A stretch of 22,428 nucleotides of DNA from an uncultured Eubacteriales bacterium (GTDB taxonomy: Bacteria; Bacillota; Clostridia; Oscillospirales; Acutalibacteraceae), in the NCBI GenBank assembly GCA_934488615.1, contig CAKSSJ010000034.1, positions 1 through 22,428 on the forward strand, read 5' to 3'. The notes beneath the pieces were generated by a model. The model had not been told where the DNA came from, ran no database searches, and was given only the letters and a program-made list of their open reading frames with translations. Shown here one piece after another: positions 7,783 to 14,053 of this stretch (positions are counted from its first letter, which is position 1; the number at the start of each line of letters is the position of its first letter). Position numbers and translations under genes: made by a program.

Positions 7783-8310
7783 ATGCAAACAAAAAGAACA
7801 GCAAGGCAAAACACAATGTGGATCTGCACAACGGCGGTGCTCATGGCAATGAACGTGGCGCTCAGCTCTTTCGGAGTTCCCGTAGCGGGCGGACATCTCT
7901 ATCTGAACGACATCGTTATCTGCACAGCGGCGATTATTCTTGACCCGTTGGCGGCATTCATGGTCGGCGGCGTAGGCGCTTTTCTCGGTGACCTTTTCTT
8001 CTACCCGACACCGATGTGGGTTTCGCTTATAACCCACGGCTTGCAGGCAATAGTCATTTCCGTATTTTCACATTATGTTATGAAAAAGAAGCCCGTGCTC
8101 AGCTCGGGAATCGGTGTTGCAGTCGGCGCAGTCATCATGGTTGTCGGCTATTCAATCGGCAGAGCATTCTTCTACGGCACACCCGAAGCGGCAATTTTAA
8201 AGCTTCCGTTCCAGATTCTTCAGGCGGCAGTCGGCGCAGTATTCGGCATGCTCCTTTGCTGGAAATTCGGCATACATAAGCTCTATACAAATCAGCTCAT
8301 GAAAAGATAA
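7783..8310 (+). CDS. ECF transporter S component (substrate-binding membrane protein)
   Basis: A 175-residue integral membrane protein with about six hydrophobic helices. The segment GGHLYLNDIVICTAAIILDP followed by MVGGVGAFLGDLFFYP is characteristic of the ECF-type riboflavin/HMP/pyridoxine S-component group (PF07155-like). S components bind a vitamin and team with the shared EcfT-EcfA-EcfA' energising module, which is not in this window. The divergent MocR-like regulator makes a vitamin B6 form (PdxU-like) a plausible ligand, because PdxR regulators control B6 uptake in Firmicutes; riboflavin, hydroxymethylpyrimidine or another vitamin cannot be excluded from sequence. RBS AAGGAGG is well spaced. 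A terminator follows. Confidence 0.85.
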   Translation: MQTKRTARQNTMWICTTAVLMAMNVALSSFGVPVAGGHLYLNDIVICTAAIILDPLAAFMVGGVGAFLGDLFFYPTPMWVSLITHGLQAIVISVFSHYVMKKKPVLSSGIGVAVGAVIMVVGYSIGRAFFYGTPEAAILKLPFQILQAAVGAVFGMLLCWKFGIHKLYTNQLMKR

Positions 8311-8355
8311 CAAGAAGAAGTTTTCACATTAAGCGCAGACACAAAAGCAAAAATT

Positions 8356-8403
8356 AAAAAAGGCTATAATTCACCGATACTCAGTGTGGATTATAGCCTT
8401 TTT
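8356..8403 (+). terminator. Terminator after the ECF S-component gene
   Basis: GGCTATAATTCAC (8362-8374) pairs with GTGGATTATAGCC (8386-8398), with one G-U pair, followed by five T. An A-run on the left also gives a minus-strand T-run. Confidence 0.9.
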
Positions 8404-8405
8404 GA

Positions 8406-8434
8406 TTGACAGGACTTTACTTAAATGCTATGAT
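8406..8434 (+). promoter_or_regulatory. Promoter of the MGMT-like gene
   Basis: TTGACA (8406-8411), 17-bp spacer, TATGAT (8429-8434). It starts right after the terminator T-run and matches the consensus in 11 of 12 hexamer positions. Confidence 0.85.
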
Positions 8435-8464
8435 TGTATTACACTTTTTAAACGGAGCAACGCT

Positions 8465-8773
8465 ATGAGTAAAATTCTGAACGACAGCTTGATATATGAA
8501 ATTCTGTCCGTTGTGGAGGAAATTCCGTGCGGACGGGTGGCGAGCTACGGCCAGATTGCAAGGCTTATCGGGCGCGATAAAAATTCCCGTCTTGTCGGGA
8601 ACGTGCTCAGCCGTGCCGAATTTTACGGCAGCTATCCCTGCCACCGAGTTGTCAACAGCTCAGGGCGTACCGCTCCCGGGTGGGCGGAGCAGCGTGCGTT
8701 GCTTGAAAGCGAGGGAGTTGGATTCAAGCCGAACGGCTGTGTTGATATGAAAGACTTTCAGTGGGAAATCTGA
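8465..8773 (+). CDS. Single-domain MGMT-family protein (alkylguanine repair or alkyltransferase-like)
   Basis: A 102-residue protein consisting only of the C-terminal DNA-binding/active-site domain of O6-alkylguanine-DNA alkyltransferases: GRVASYGQIA (23-32), VGNVLSR (44-50) and the PCHRVV active site with Cys59. Full-length Ogt/Ada-type enzymes have an extra N-terminal domain that is absent here. Many short homologues (ATL proteins) lack the cysteine and only flag lesions for excision repair; this one keeps it, so it could still transfer the alkyl group. ATG 8465 is chosen because CGGAG precedes it and the promoter -10 lies just upstream of the leader; the in-frame codon at 8384 is inside the terminator. 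uxaC follows after 27 bp, so co-transcription is possible without an obvious functional link. Confidence 0.85.
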   Translation: MSKILNDSLIYEILSVVEEIPCGRVASYGQIARLIGRDKNSRLVGNVLSRAEFYGSYPCHRVVNSSGRTAPGWAEQRALLESEGVGFKPNGCVDMKDFQWEI

Positions 8774-8779
8774 TATAAT
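8771..8779 (+). promoter_or_regulatory. Possible extended -10 for uxaC
   Basis: TGATATAAT, an extended -10, overlaps the stop codon of the preceding gene. No good -35 is seen. It may give uxaC its own promoter inside a two-gene unit. Confidence 0.35.
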
Positions 8780-8800
8780 TTTAAAACGGAGTTGACCTCA

Positions 8801-10201
8801 ATGGCAAATTTTATGGATAAAAATTTTCTTCTATACAATGAGACGGCAAGGAGGCTCTACTTTGAGGGCGCGGCAGAAATGCCGATTTTTGACTGGCACT
8901 GCCACCTCTCCCCCAAAGAGATCTACGAGAACAAACAGCCTGCCGATATAGCGGAGCTTTGGCTCGGCGGCGACCACTACAAATGGCGCGCGATGCGAAG
9001 CTTCGGCATTGACGAAAAATACATAACGGGCGATGCCACGGGATATGAAAAATTCAAGGCATGGGCGAAGGTTCTGCCCTCCTGCATCGGCAATCCGCTC
9101 TATCACTGGACGCACCTTGAGCTGCAAAGATATTTTGACATTTACGAGCCGCTGAGCGAAAAGACCTGCGACAACATATGGAACAGGGCAAATGAAAAAA
9201 TTGCCGCAGGCGGCTTCACCCCGCGCGAGCTTATAGAAAGCTCAAACGTCACCTGCCTTTGCACAACAGATGATGCGGCGGATTCGCTTGAATATCACAG
9301 GCTCCTTGCCGAGGATAAGAGCTTCAAATGCAAGGTCTTGCCTGCCTTCAGACCCGATAAGGCGCTTAATATCGAACAGCCGACGTTTATTCCGTGGCTT
9401 GAAGCGCTTGAAAAGGTCAGCGGACAAAAAATTGACAGCTATCAAACTCTGACGGCAGTTCTCAAGGAACGAATCAATTTCTTTGCCGAAAACGGCTGTC
9501 TCGCAAGCGACCATTCCTTCGGCTATGTTCCGTACAGCAGAGCGAGCTCGGAGGAGCTTGAAGTGATATTCCAAAAGGCGGTTCACTGTGAAGCGCTCAG
9601 CGCCGACGAGCAGGACAAATATAAAACCGAGCTGTTCAGATTTTTCGCCCGTGAATATGCCCGTCACGGCTGGGCATGCGAAATTCATATCGGCGCCATG
9701 AGGAACAACAATGCAAGAATGTTCAAATCGCTCGGTCCCGACACGGGCTTTGATTCGATCGGCGACGGTGATATTGCGCATAAGCTCTCAAGAATGCTTG
9801 ATTCGCTCGACGAGGAGGGCTGTCTGCCGAAAACGATTCTCTTTGCGCTCAACCCGACTGCGAACTATGTGCTCGGCACAATGCTCGGTAATTTCCAGTC
9901 AAGCGATGCCGCGTCAAAAATCCAGCTTGGCTCGGCATGGTGGTTCAACGACAATATTGACGGCATGAGGGAACAGCTCAGAACTTTTGCAAACCTCGGC
10001 GTTCTCGGAAAATTTGTCGGCATGGTTACCGATTCAAGAAGCTTTCTTTCCTATCCGCGTCACGAATATTTCCGCCGAATCCTCTGCGGACTGGTCGGCG
10101 ACTGGGTCGAACAGGGCCTCTACCCCGATGACGATTTCCTCATTGATATAATCAAGGATATTTCCTATAACAATTCGGTTGAATATTTCGGACTGAGATG
10201 A
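8801..10201 (+). CDS. uxaC: Glucuronate isomerase (uronate isomerase)
   Basis: Isomerises D-glucuronate to D-fructuronate and D-galacturonate to D-tagaturonate, the entry step of hexuronate breakdown; cytoplasmic amidohydrolase-superfamily enzyme. The 466-residue length is typical. The N-terminus shows the metal motif FDWHCHLSP (H33, H35), and family segments such as HWTHLEL, HIGAMRNNN and SAWWFNDN are present. The ATG at 8801 sits 9 nt after GGAG, while the in-frame TTG at 8792 is directly on the RBS and is unlikely. None of the partner genes of the pathway (fructuronate/tagaturonate reductases, mannonate/altronate dehydratases, KDG kinase) is nearby, so it is an orphan in this locus. Confidence 0.96.
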   Translation: MANFMDKNFLLYNETARRLYFEGAAEMPIFDWHCHLSPKEIYENKQPADIAELWLGGDHYKWRAMRSFGIDEKYITGDATGYEKFKAWAKVLPSCIGNPLYHWTHLELQRYFDIYEPLSEKTCDNIWNRANEKIAAGGFTPRELIESSNVTCLCTTDDAADSLEYHRLLAEDKSFKCKVLPAFRPDKALNIEQPTFIPWLEALEKVSGQKIDSYQTLTAVLKERINFFAENGCLASDHSFGYVPYSRASSEELEVIFQKAVHCEALSADEQDKYKTELFRFFAREYARHGWACEIHIGAMRNNNARMFKSLGPDTGFDSIGDGDIAHKLSRMLDSLDEEGCLPKTILFALNPTANYVLGTMLGNFQSSDAASKIQLGSAWWFNDNIDGMREQLRTFANLGVLGKFVGMVTDSRSFLSYPRHEYFRRILCGLVGDWVEQGLYPDDDFLIDIIKDISYNNSVEYFGLR

Positions 10202-10205
10202 AAAG

Positions 10206-10238
10206 CTGTCCCGTTCAATTCAGAGCGGGACAGTTTTT
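10206..10238. terminator. Terminator between uxaC and the convergent phage-like cassette
   Basis: CTGTCCCGTTC (10206-10216) pairs with GAGCGGGACAG (10223-10233), loop AATTCA, then five T. A shorter A-run on the left gives weaker activity for the minus-strand genes, whose last stop codon starts at the next base. Confidence 0.88.
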
Positions 10239-10457
10239 CTATTCTATTTCATTCCTAAGGTCGTCAATTCTATGGTGCGCCGATTTGACGGAGCTTTCGA
10301 CCGCGTACATTCTTTCAACAAGGTTGTTGTGCTTGGCAACCTTCTTTTCAAGCTGTTCAATGCGGTATGACGAGAGCTTGTTGGCGGCGAGAACTCCGCC
10401 GAGCGAACCGACGAGTGTGCCCGCAAAGGCGATAAGAGAAACAGTAATTTCAGTCAA
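10239..10457 (-). CDS. Small membrane/coiled-coil protein, phage holin-region type
   Basis: A 72-residue protein with an N-terminal hydrophobic helix (about 3-26, with small-residue pattern GTLVGSLGGVLAA) and a heptad-rich C-terminal half beginning YRIEQLEKKVAKHNNLVERMY. Proteins of this layout, including the YRIEQLEKKV segment, are common beside lysis genes in Clostridia prophages, though their function is not settled; pore formation or membrane anchoring of a partner are possible. The start is TTG at 10457: the stop codon of the upstream gene (TGA, 10468-10470) is part of its RBS TGAGGTGAT, so translation is probably coupled. The ATG codons further upstream in the same frame lie inside the preceding gene and were rejected. 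Too short for firm assignment. Confidence 0.65.
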   Translation of the reverse strand: MTEITVSLIAFAGTLVGSLGGVLAANKLSSYRIEQLEKKVAKHNNLVERMYAVESSVKSAHHRIDDLRNEIE

Positions 10458-10467
10458 TATTATCACC

Positions 10468-12435
10468 TCAGTTATTGAAATCCTCATCATATTTTGAGAA
10501 AAGCCCGAGCGGATAAACGACCTTCTGCGTCGGAATATCATCTGCCGAATAATCCGAGCAGAGTCCGATCGGGGACAAAACCTCAACGGGCTTCGCAATG
10601 TCGCTCGGCTCGGCATTCAGCGTTACGGCAAAGGAATTCACCTTTACCTTGCCCGAAGCGGACGCGCCGAGCATGAGCGTAAAAAACATTTCCTCGCAAT
10701 ATTTGCAGTCGTTCGTAAAATTAAAGCTGCTGTAATACGCCTGAAGCACGCTTGAAATCGGAACAATATGCGTTCCGGCAGGCAATGTGACCTCGTGCAT
10801 AAACTGCGCGGCTTCCTTTCTTGCGACAAAGTCAAGCTCGGTCGATTTCACCTGATACAAAACGGGATTGATCTTCACGGTACAGGCTTCGGAAAGCTCA
10901 AGCTCAACATATCCGTTCAGCATGATATTATACGGCGCGTCAAGCTTCAGCTTATATGCGGAGATCGGCATTTTTTCAAGCGAGGCGGTCGAGGTGACGG
11001 TAAAGACATCGTCCTCACTGCTTCGCCTCCATGAAAGATGCTTTATAAACGGCTGAGGCTTCCTCTTCGGGATAAAGCGGCTGTTTTCCGCCAGAGCCAT
11101 TGCAACGTTTCCGATAAACTCGGTACATTTGGTTATGCAATAGTTTGTGAATGCGCCGCCGTAAAGATTGGTTGTCCAGATAAGCTGACAGGCATTCACT
11201 CCATAGGTATCGGCGGCATAGTCGATAAGATACGCATTGTGCGACGGTGCAAGAACAGCCTCCTCCGTCTGATCCGAGGAGCTGAGCTCATGGTTAAAGT
11301 TGTTCACAATGTCGGCAAGAGCCGTTGCACAGTTTGCATGATATCTCGAATAAAAAATGCTTCTTCCCGCGTAGGTAATATTGCTCGTATGAAGCTCCAA
11401 AACCGCGCAAAGCTTGTCATTTTTCAGACTTTCAAGGAAACTGATAACCGTCTGCGTTTCCTTCTGATCCGCCGCGGCATCGCCCTTTTTATATCTTGTG
11501 CACGTCTCCCAGATATACGGGAAATTGTACGCAAGATTGACCCCGTTCTTGTTGTAGGTCGAATTAGTCGGCACAGCATAGGGATTAACTATCGGAATGA
11601 CGGCGAGCTTAACATTCTCATGCAGGGCGCTGAGCGTTTTGTCGTTCTTCCAGTCGCGGCAAAGGCAATCGAGGAAATGCGAAAGCGCAAGCAATGTGCC
11701 CTTGTCAGAGCCATGCAGGGTCGATGCAATGAATATCGTTTTCTCATAATGCGGCGGGGTAAAGGAATACGCGTATATCGTACATTCTCCGCTTGCGTCC
11801 GTGCCGAGGTCCTGCTTTGCGACGTATTCGGGGAAATCCTGAACAAGAGCATTCAAGCGGAAATCAAGATAGCGCTCGTAGTCCACTCCGTTCACCTTGA
11901 ACGGAGCAACCGCGTTTGTGTCCGTGAATTCCGTCGGCAAATACCAATCGCTCTTCAACGACATTCCGTCCTTTCTGCCGCTGTCCGTTTTCAGGTTATC
12001 CAGCTCATCGGAAACTCTCTTTGAAAGAGCCTGCGCGTATTCGTCAACCTTTCTTTTCAGCTCCTCGATCGTCGCAATAACGAGACTGCTGTCCTCTTCG
12101 ACCCATTCCCCTGCCGAGTCGATTCCCTCAATAACATGATGGGCAACGGAATTTGTCGTTATTATCACGTCGTCATCGCTTACGCCGAACACTCCGATCT
12201 GCAAAATGCCCTCCCTTTCAATGCACACAGAGGGGATCACGCATGCGTTGTTTTCCAGCGGAACACGGTAATTATTCTCCCCGTTTATTGAAAAGACCGC
12301 CGTTTTTGTGAAGCCGTCCCAGGCGCTGTCAAATGTGAAAATGCACCTGTCGTAGTTAATACTGCCTCCCGTGGAAATGCAGTCCTCGCTTATTTTAAGA
12401 TGGTTGCCCTCAACCGACATCCTTATGTAATTCAT
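10468..12435 (-). CDS. Phage baseplate-like N-terminus fused to a diverged M14 carboxypeptidase-like domain
   Basis: A 655-residue protein with no signal peptide. Residues 1-110 resemble the beta-sandwich N-terminus common in Firmicutes phage tail/baseplate proteins (DRCIFTFDSAWDGFTKTAVF, GILQIGVFGV). Residues about 115-150 form a short coiled coil. Residues about 160-445 look like a zinc carboxypeptidase (M14/DUF2817-like): IASTLHGSDKGT (H241, D244), IPIVNPYAVP, NKNGVNLAYNFP (295-306) and LELHTS (H349). Three expected residues differ by eye: HxxE is HxxD, the Asn-Arg pair of DLNRNF is Ala-Tyr, and the position of the general-base Glu reads Gln417 in NACQLIW. The C-terminal 200 residues look beta-rich and are unassigned. 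ATG 12435 has AAGGAGG 9 nt upstream and overlaps the preceding gene by 26 bp. A tail-type peptidase or a binding protein is plausible; activity is uncertain. Confidence 0.75.
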   Translation of the reverse strand: MNYIRMSVEGNHLKISEDCISTGGSINYDRCIFTFDSAWDGFTKTAVFSINGENNYRVPLENNACVIPSVCIEREGILQIGVFGVSDDDVIITTNSVAHHVIEGIDSAGEWVEEDSSLVIATIEELKRKVDEYAQALSKRVSDELDNLKTDSGRKDGMSLKSDWYLPTEFTDTNAVAPFKVNGVDYERYLDFRLNALVQDFPEYVAKQDLGTDASGECTIYAYSFTPPHYEKTIFIASTLHGSDKGTLLALSHFLDCLCRDWKNDKTLSALHENVKLAVIPIVNPYAVPTNSTYNKNGVNLAYNFPYIWETCTRYKKGDAAADQKETQTVISFLESLKNDKLCAVLELHTSNITYAGRSIFYSRYHANCATALADIVNNFNHELSSSDQTEEAVLAPSHNAYLIDYAADTYGVNACQLIWTTNLYGGAFTNYCITKCTEFIGNVAMALAENSRFIPKRKPQPFIKHLSWRRSSEDDVFTVTSTASLEKMPISAYKLKLDAPYNIMLNGYVELELSEACTVKINPVLYQVKSTELDFVARKEAAQFMHEVTLPAGTHIVPISSVLQAYYSSFNFTNDCKYCEEMFFTLMLGASASGKVKVNSFAVTLNAEPSDIAKPVEVLSPIGLCSDYSADDIPTQKVVYPLGLFSKYDEDFNN

Positions 12436-12664
12436 CTGAATTATCCTCCTTGTTATAGTAATTTTTCAGTTTTTCTCCGATTGAAACGACCTCTCTCTTT
12501 TGGTCATAGAGAATCGTCAGCCTGCGCTTTGTATCGTAGGTTTTAAGATAATTTCCCGAGCTGTACGCCTGCTTGAGCAGCTTTCTGTATTTCTTTATCA
12601 GGGCTTCGATCAGCTTTGCCGACTCAAGATATTCCTCCCCCAGCTCCTCTAAAGTCTTTTGCAC
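12410..12664 (-). CDS. 84-residue charged helical protein of the phage-like cassette
   Basis: Not recognised as a named family. It is almost entirely predicted helix, rich in Lys/Glu/Leu with heptad character (EELGEEYLESAKLIEALIKK; later TKRRLTILYDQKREV), ending in an acidic tail. Similar short proteins accompany sigma-like HTH genes in phage-like loci of gut Clostridia, as I recall. The start is GTG at 12664 with GGGAGGGG 12 nt upstream, inside the end of the regulator gene, giving a 16-bp overlap; its own end overlaps the next gene by 26 bp. This nesting implies translational coupling. It may modulate the neighbouring regulator or be a structural coiled coil; neither is shown. Confidence 0.65.
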   Translation of the reverse strand: MQKTLEELGEEYLESAKLIEALIKKYRKLLKQAYSSGNYLKTYDTKRRLTILYDQKREVVSIGEKLKNYYNKEDNSDELHKDVG

Positions 12665-13293
12665 GAGTAGAAGCCCCTCCCGTTTTTGAATTTCATGACG
12701 ATCTCAACGTCAAAAAGCGCCGAATATCTCATCGAGGTCGTTAAGGACGGAATTTTTCTTCCGTTCTCAATTGCCTCAAGCTCTGCCCTGCTGATTTTCA
12801 GATTTGAAGCAAGCCGATCAAGGCTTATGTCATAAGCGATTCGAAGATTTTTCAAGCCCTCGCAGAATGAATCTGTATTGCCGTTTCTTGCGGCGCAGAT
12901 ATTCAAAAGCTTGCTTACCTGAAAAGGAACGATTTCCGCCTCGGAAATATCGTTCTGATACTTTATCAGCGGAGTAAGCAGTCTGACGATGGTGTTGTTC
13001 GCCCTGATGATAAGCTTTGAAACGGCAGACTGTGACAGTCCTATTATCCGCCCGATCTGCACAACACCAAGATTTTCATAAAGATACATCTTCATTACCT
13101 CGGTCTGAAGCGGCGTAAGCTCCTTTTCAATGATCTCCTCGACCAGCTTTGACGTCGTAACATTGCGGATCCCGAACGCAAAATCCTCCAGACAATCCAG
13201 AGCCTCCTCCTCTGAAAGGTCGCCGAGCTTCATGCATCTGAGCGCGGTTTTCGCCTCCTCCAAAGACAGCGTTTTTTCGGAAAAGTTGTTCAT
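12649..13293 (-). CDS. Two-HTH regulator: sigma-70 region-4-like plus XRE/Cro-C1-like domain
   Basis: A 214-residue protein. Residues about 57-105 (TPLQTEVMKMYLYENL..IGRIIGLSQSAVSKLI) match the sigma-70 region-4/LuxR-like HTH pattern. Residues about 147-196 (LRIAYDISLDRLASNLKISR followed by ENGRKIPSLTT) match an XRE HTH, with the usual ENGRK-x-P turn. No sigma region 2 is visible, so it cannot act as a complete sigma factor alone; it may be a transcription factor. RBS AGGAGG precedes ATG 13293. It is the first gene of the cassette and the likely controller of the following three. Upstream is a terminator, then 127 bp without a convincing sigma-A promoter but with an inverted repeat. Confidence 0.75.
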   Translation of the reverse strand: MNNFSEKTLSLEEAKTALRCMKLGDLSEEEALDCLEDFAFGIRNVTTSKLVEEIIEKELTPLQTEVMKMYLYENLGVVQIGRIIGLSQSAVSKLIIRANNTIVRLLTPLIKYQNDISEAEIVPFQVSKLLNICAARNGNTDSFCEGLKNLRIAYDISLDRLASNLKISRAELEAIENGRKIPSLTTSMRYSALFDVEIVMKFKNGRGFYSCKRL

Positions 13294-13318
13294 ATTAACC
13301 TCCTGACAAATTTATTTT

Positions 13319-13332
13319 CGGTTATGCAACCG
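13319..13332. promoter_or_regulatory. Inverted repeat upstream of the two-HTH regulator gene
   Basis: CGGTT-ATGC-AACCG lies 26 bp before the start codon. It could be an operator for the regulator itself or a small leader hairpin. In the interval 13294-13420 I see no good TTGACA/TATAAT pair, unlike almost all other units in the window. Confidence 0.35.
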
Positions 13333-13420
13333 ACATGCCAATAATAATTCCAAAATCTCCTTTTTATCGGGAACAGAGCTTTTTCGATTTTTTCCGCCTT
13401 GTGCCGACCTTTTCGGACAT

Positions 13421-13449
13421 AAAAAAACAGCACATCCGAAGATGTGCTG
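13421..13449 (-). terminator. Terminator of the lipase-HD operon
   Basis: On the minus strand CAGCACATC-TTCG-GATGTGCTG followed by seven T (13421-13427). The UUCG tetraloop makes it very stable. It isolates the downstream phage-like cassette from the operon before it. Confidence 0.95.
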
Positions 13450-13468
13450 AAATAATATAATTAAATTT

Positions 13469-14053
13469 TCAAATAGTTTCCATTGTCTTTGCGATATCGG
13501 CCTCGCATGAGCGCATCGCCTCGATCGTCTTTTCCCAAAGCGTCGGAAGATCCCAGCCGAGCATTTCCGCGCCCTTTTCGATAACGTCACGGGAACAGCC
13601 TGCGGCAAACTTTTTGTCCTTGTATTTCTTTTTAAGGCTCTTGACCTCCATATCCATAACGCTCTTTGACGGTCTCATAAGCGCCGCCGCGCCGATAAGA
13701 CCCGTAAGCTCGTCCGTTGCGTAGAGCACCTTTTCCATCTCGTGCTCGGGCTTGATATCAACCGTCAGGTCATAGCCGTGCGAGCAGATAGCATGAATCA
13801 TGTCCTCGCCTACTCCTGCCTCTCTGAGAAGCTCGGGAGCCTTGATGCAGTGCGCTTCGGGATACTGCTCAAAATCTATATCATGAAGCAAGCCGACAAT
13901 GCCCCAGAAATCCGCATCGTCGCCGTAGCCGAGGTCGTTTGCATACCATCTCATAACACCCTCAACGGTCAGACCGTGCTGAATGTGAAATTTTTCGCTG
14001 TTGTACTTTTTCAGAAGTTCAAAGGCTTCATCTCTTGTGATATTGCTTTTCAT
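13469..14053 (-). CDS. HD-domain phosphohydrolase
   Basis: A 194-residue protein of the HD superfamily, with likely metal ligands H26, H57-D58 (GLLHDIDFEQ), H92 (CSHGYD) and D114 (YATDEL). Such proteins hydrolyse phosphate bonds in nucleotides or related substrates; the substrate is not evident. It is close to the group of small uncharacterised HDIG/YedJ-like hydrolases. The start ATG overlaps the upstream stop in an ATGA arrangement (14050-14053), with AGAGGTG as RBS inside the lipase gene, so the two are translationally coupled. A strong terminator follows. A coupled cytoplasmic HD protein and secreted esterase is an uncommon pair. Confidence 0.88.
   Translation of the reverse strand: MKSNITRDEAFELLKKYNSEKFHIQHGLTVEGVMRWYANDLGYGDDADFWGIVGLLHDIDFEQYPEAHCIKAPELLREAGVGEDMIHAICSHGYDLTVDIKPEHEMEKVLYATDELTGLIGAAALMRPSKSVMDMEVKSLKKKYKDKKFAAGCSRDVIEKGAEMLGWDLPTLWEKTIEAMRSCEADIAKTMETI

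Noticed and set aside
11038..12024. 328-codon plus-strand frame opposite the phage-like gene
   Set aside because: The minus-strand gene has domains, RBS and coupled neighbours; this frame has none.
13312..13608. 98-codon minus-strand frame, or a 13-codon leader peptide starting at a TTG near 13355
   Set aside because: The long frame runs through the HD gene end and a strong terminator. The short one has an RBS only 3 nt from its start, so it was not called.
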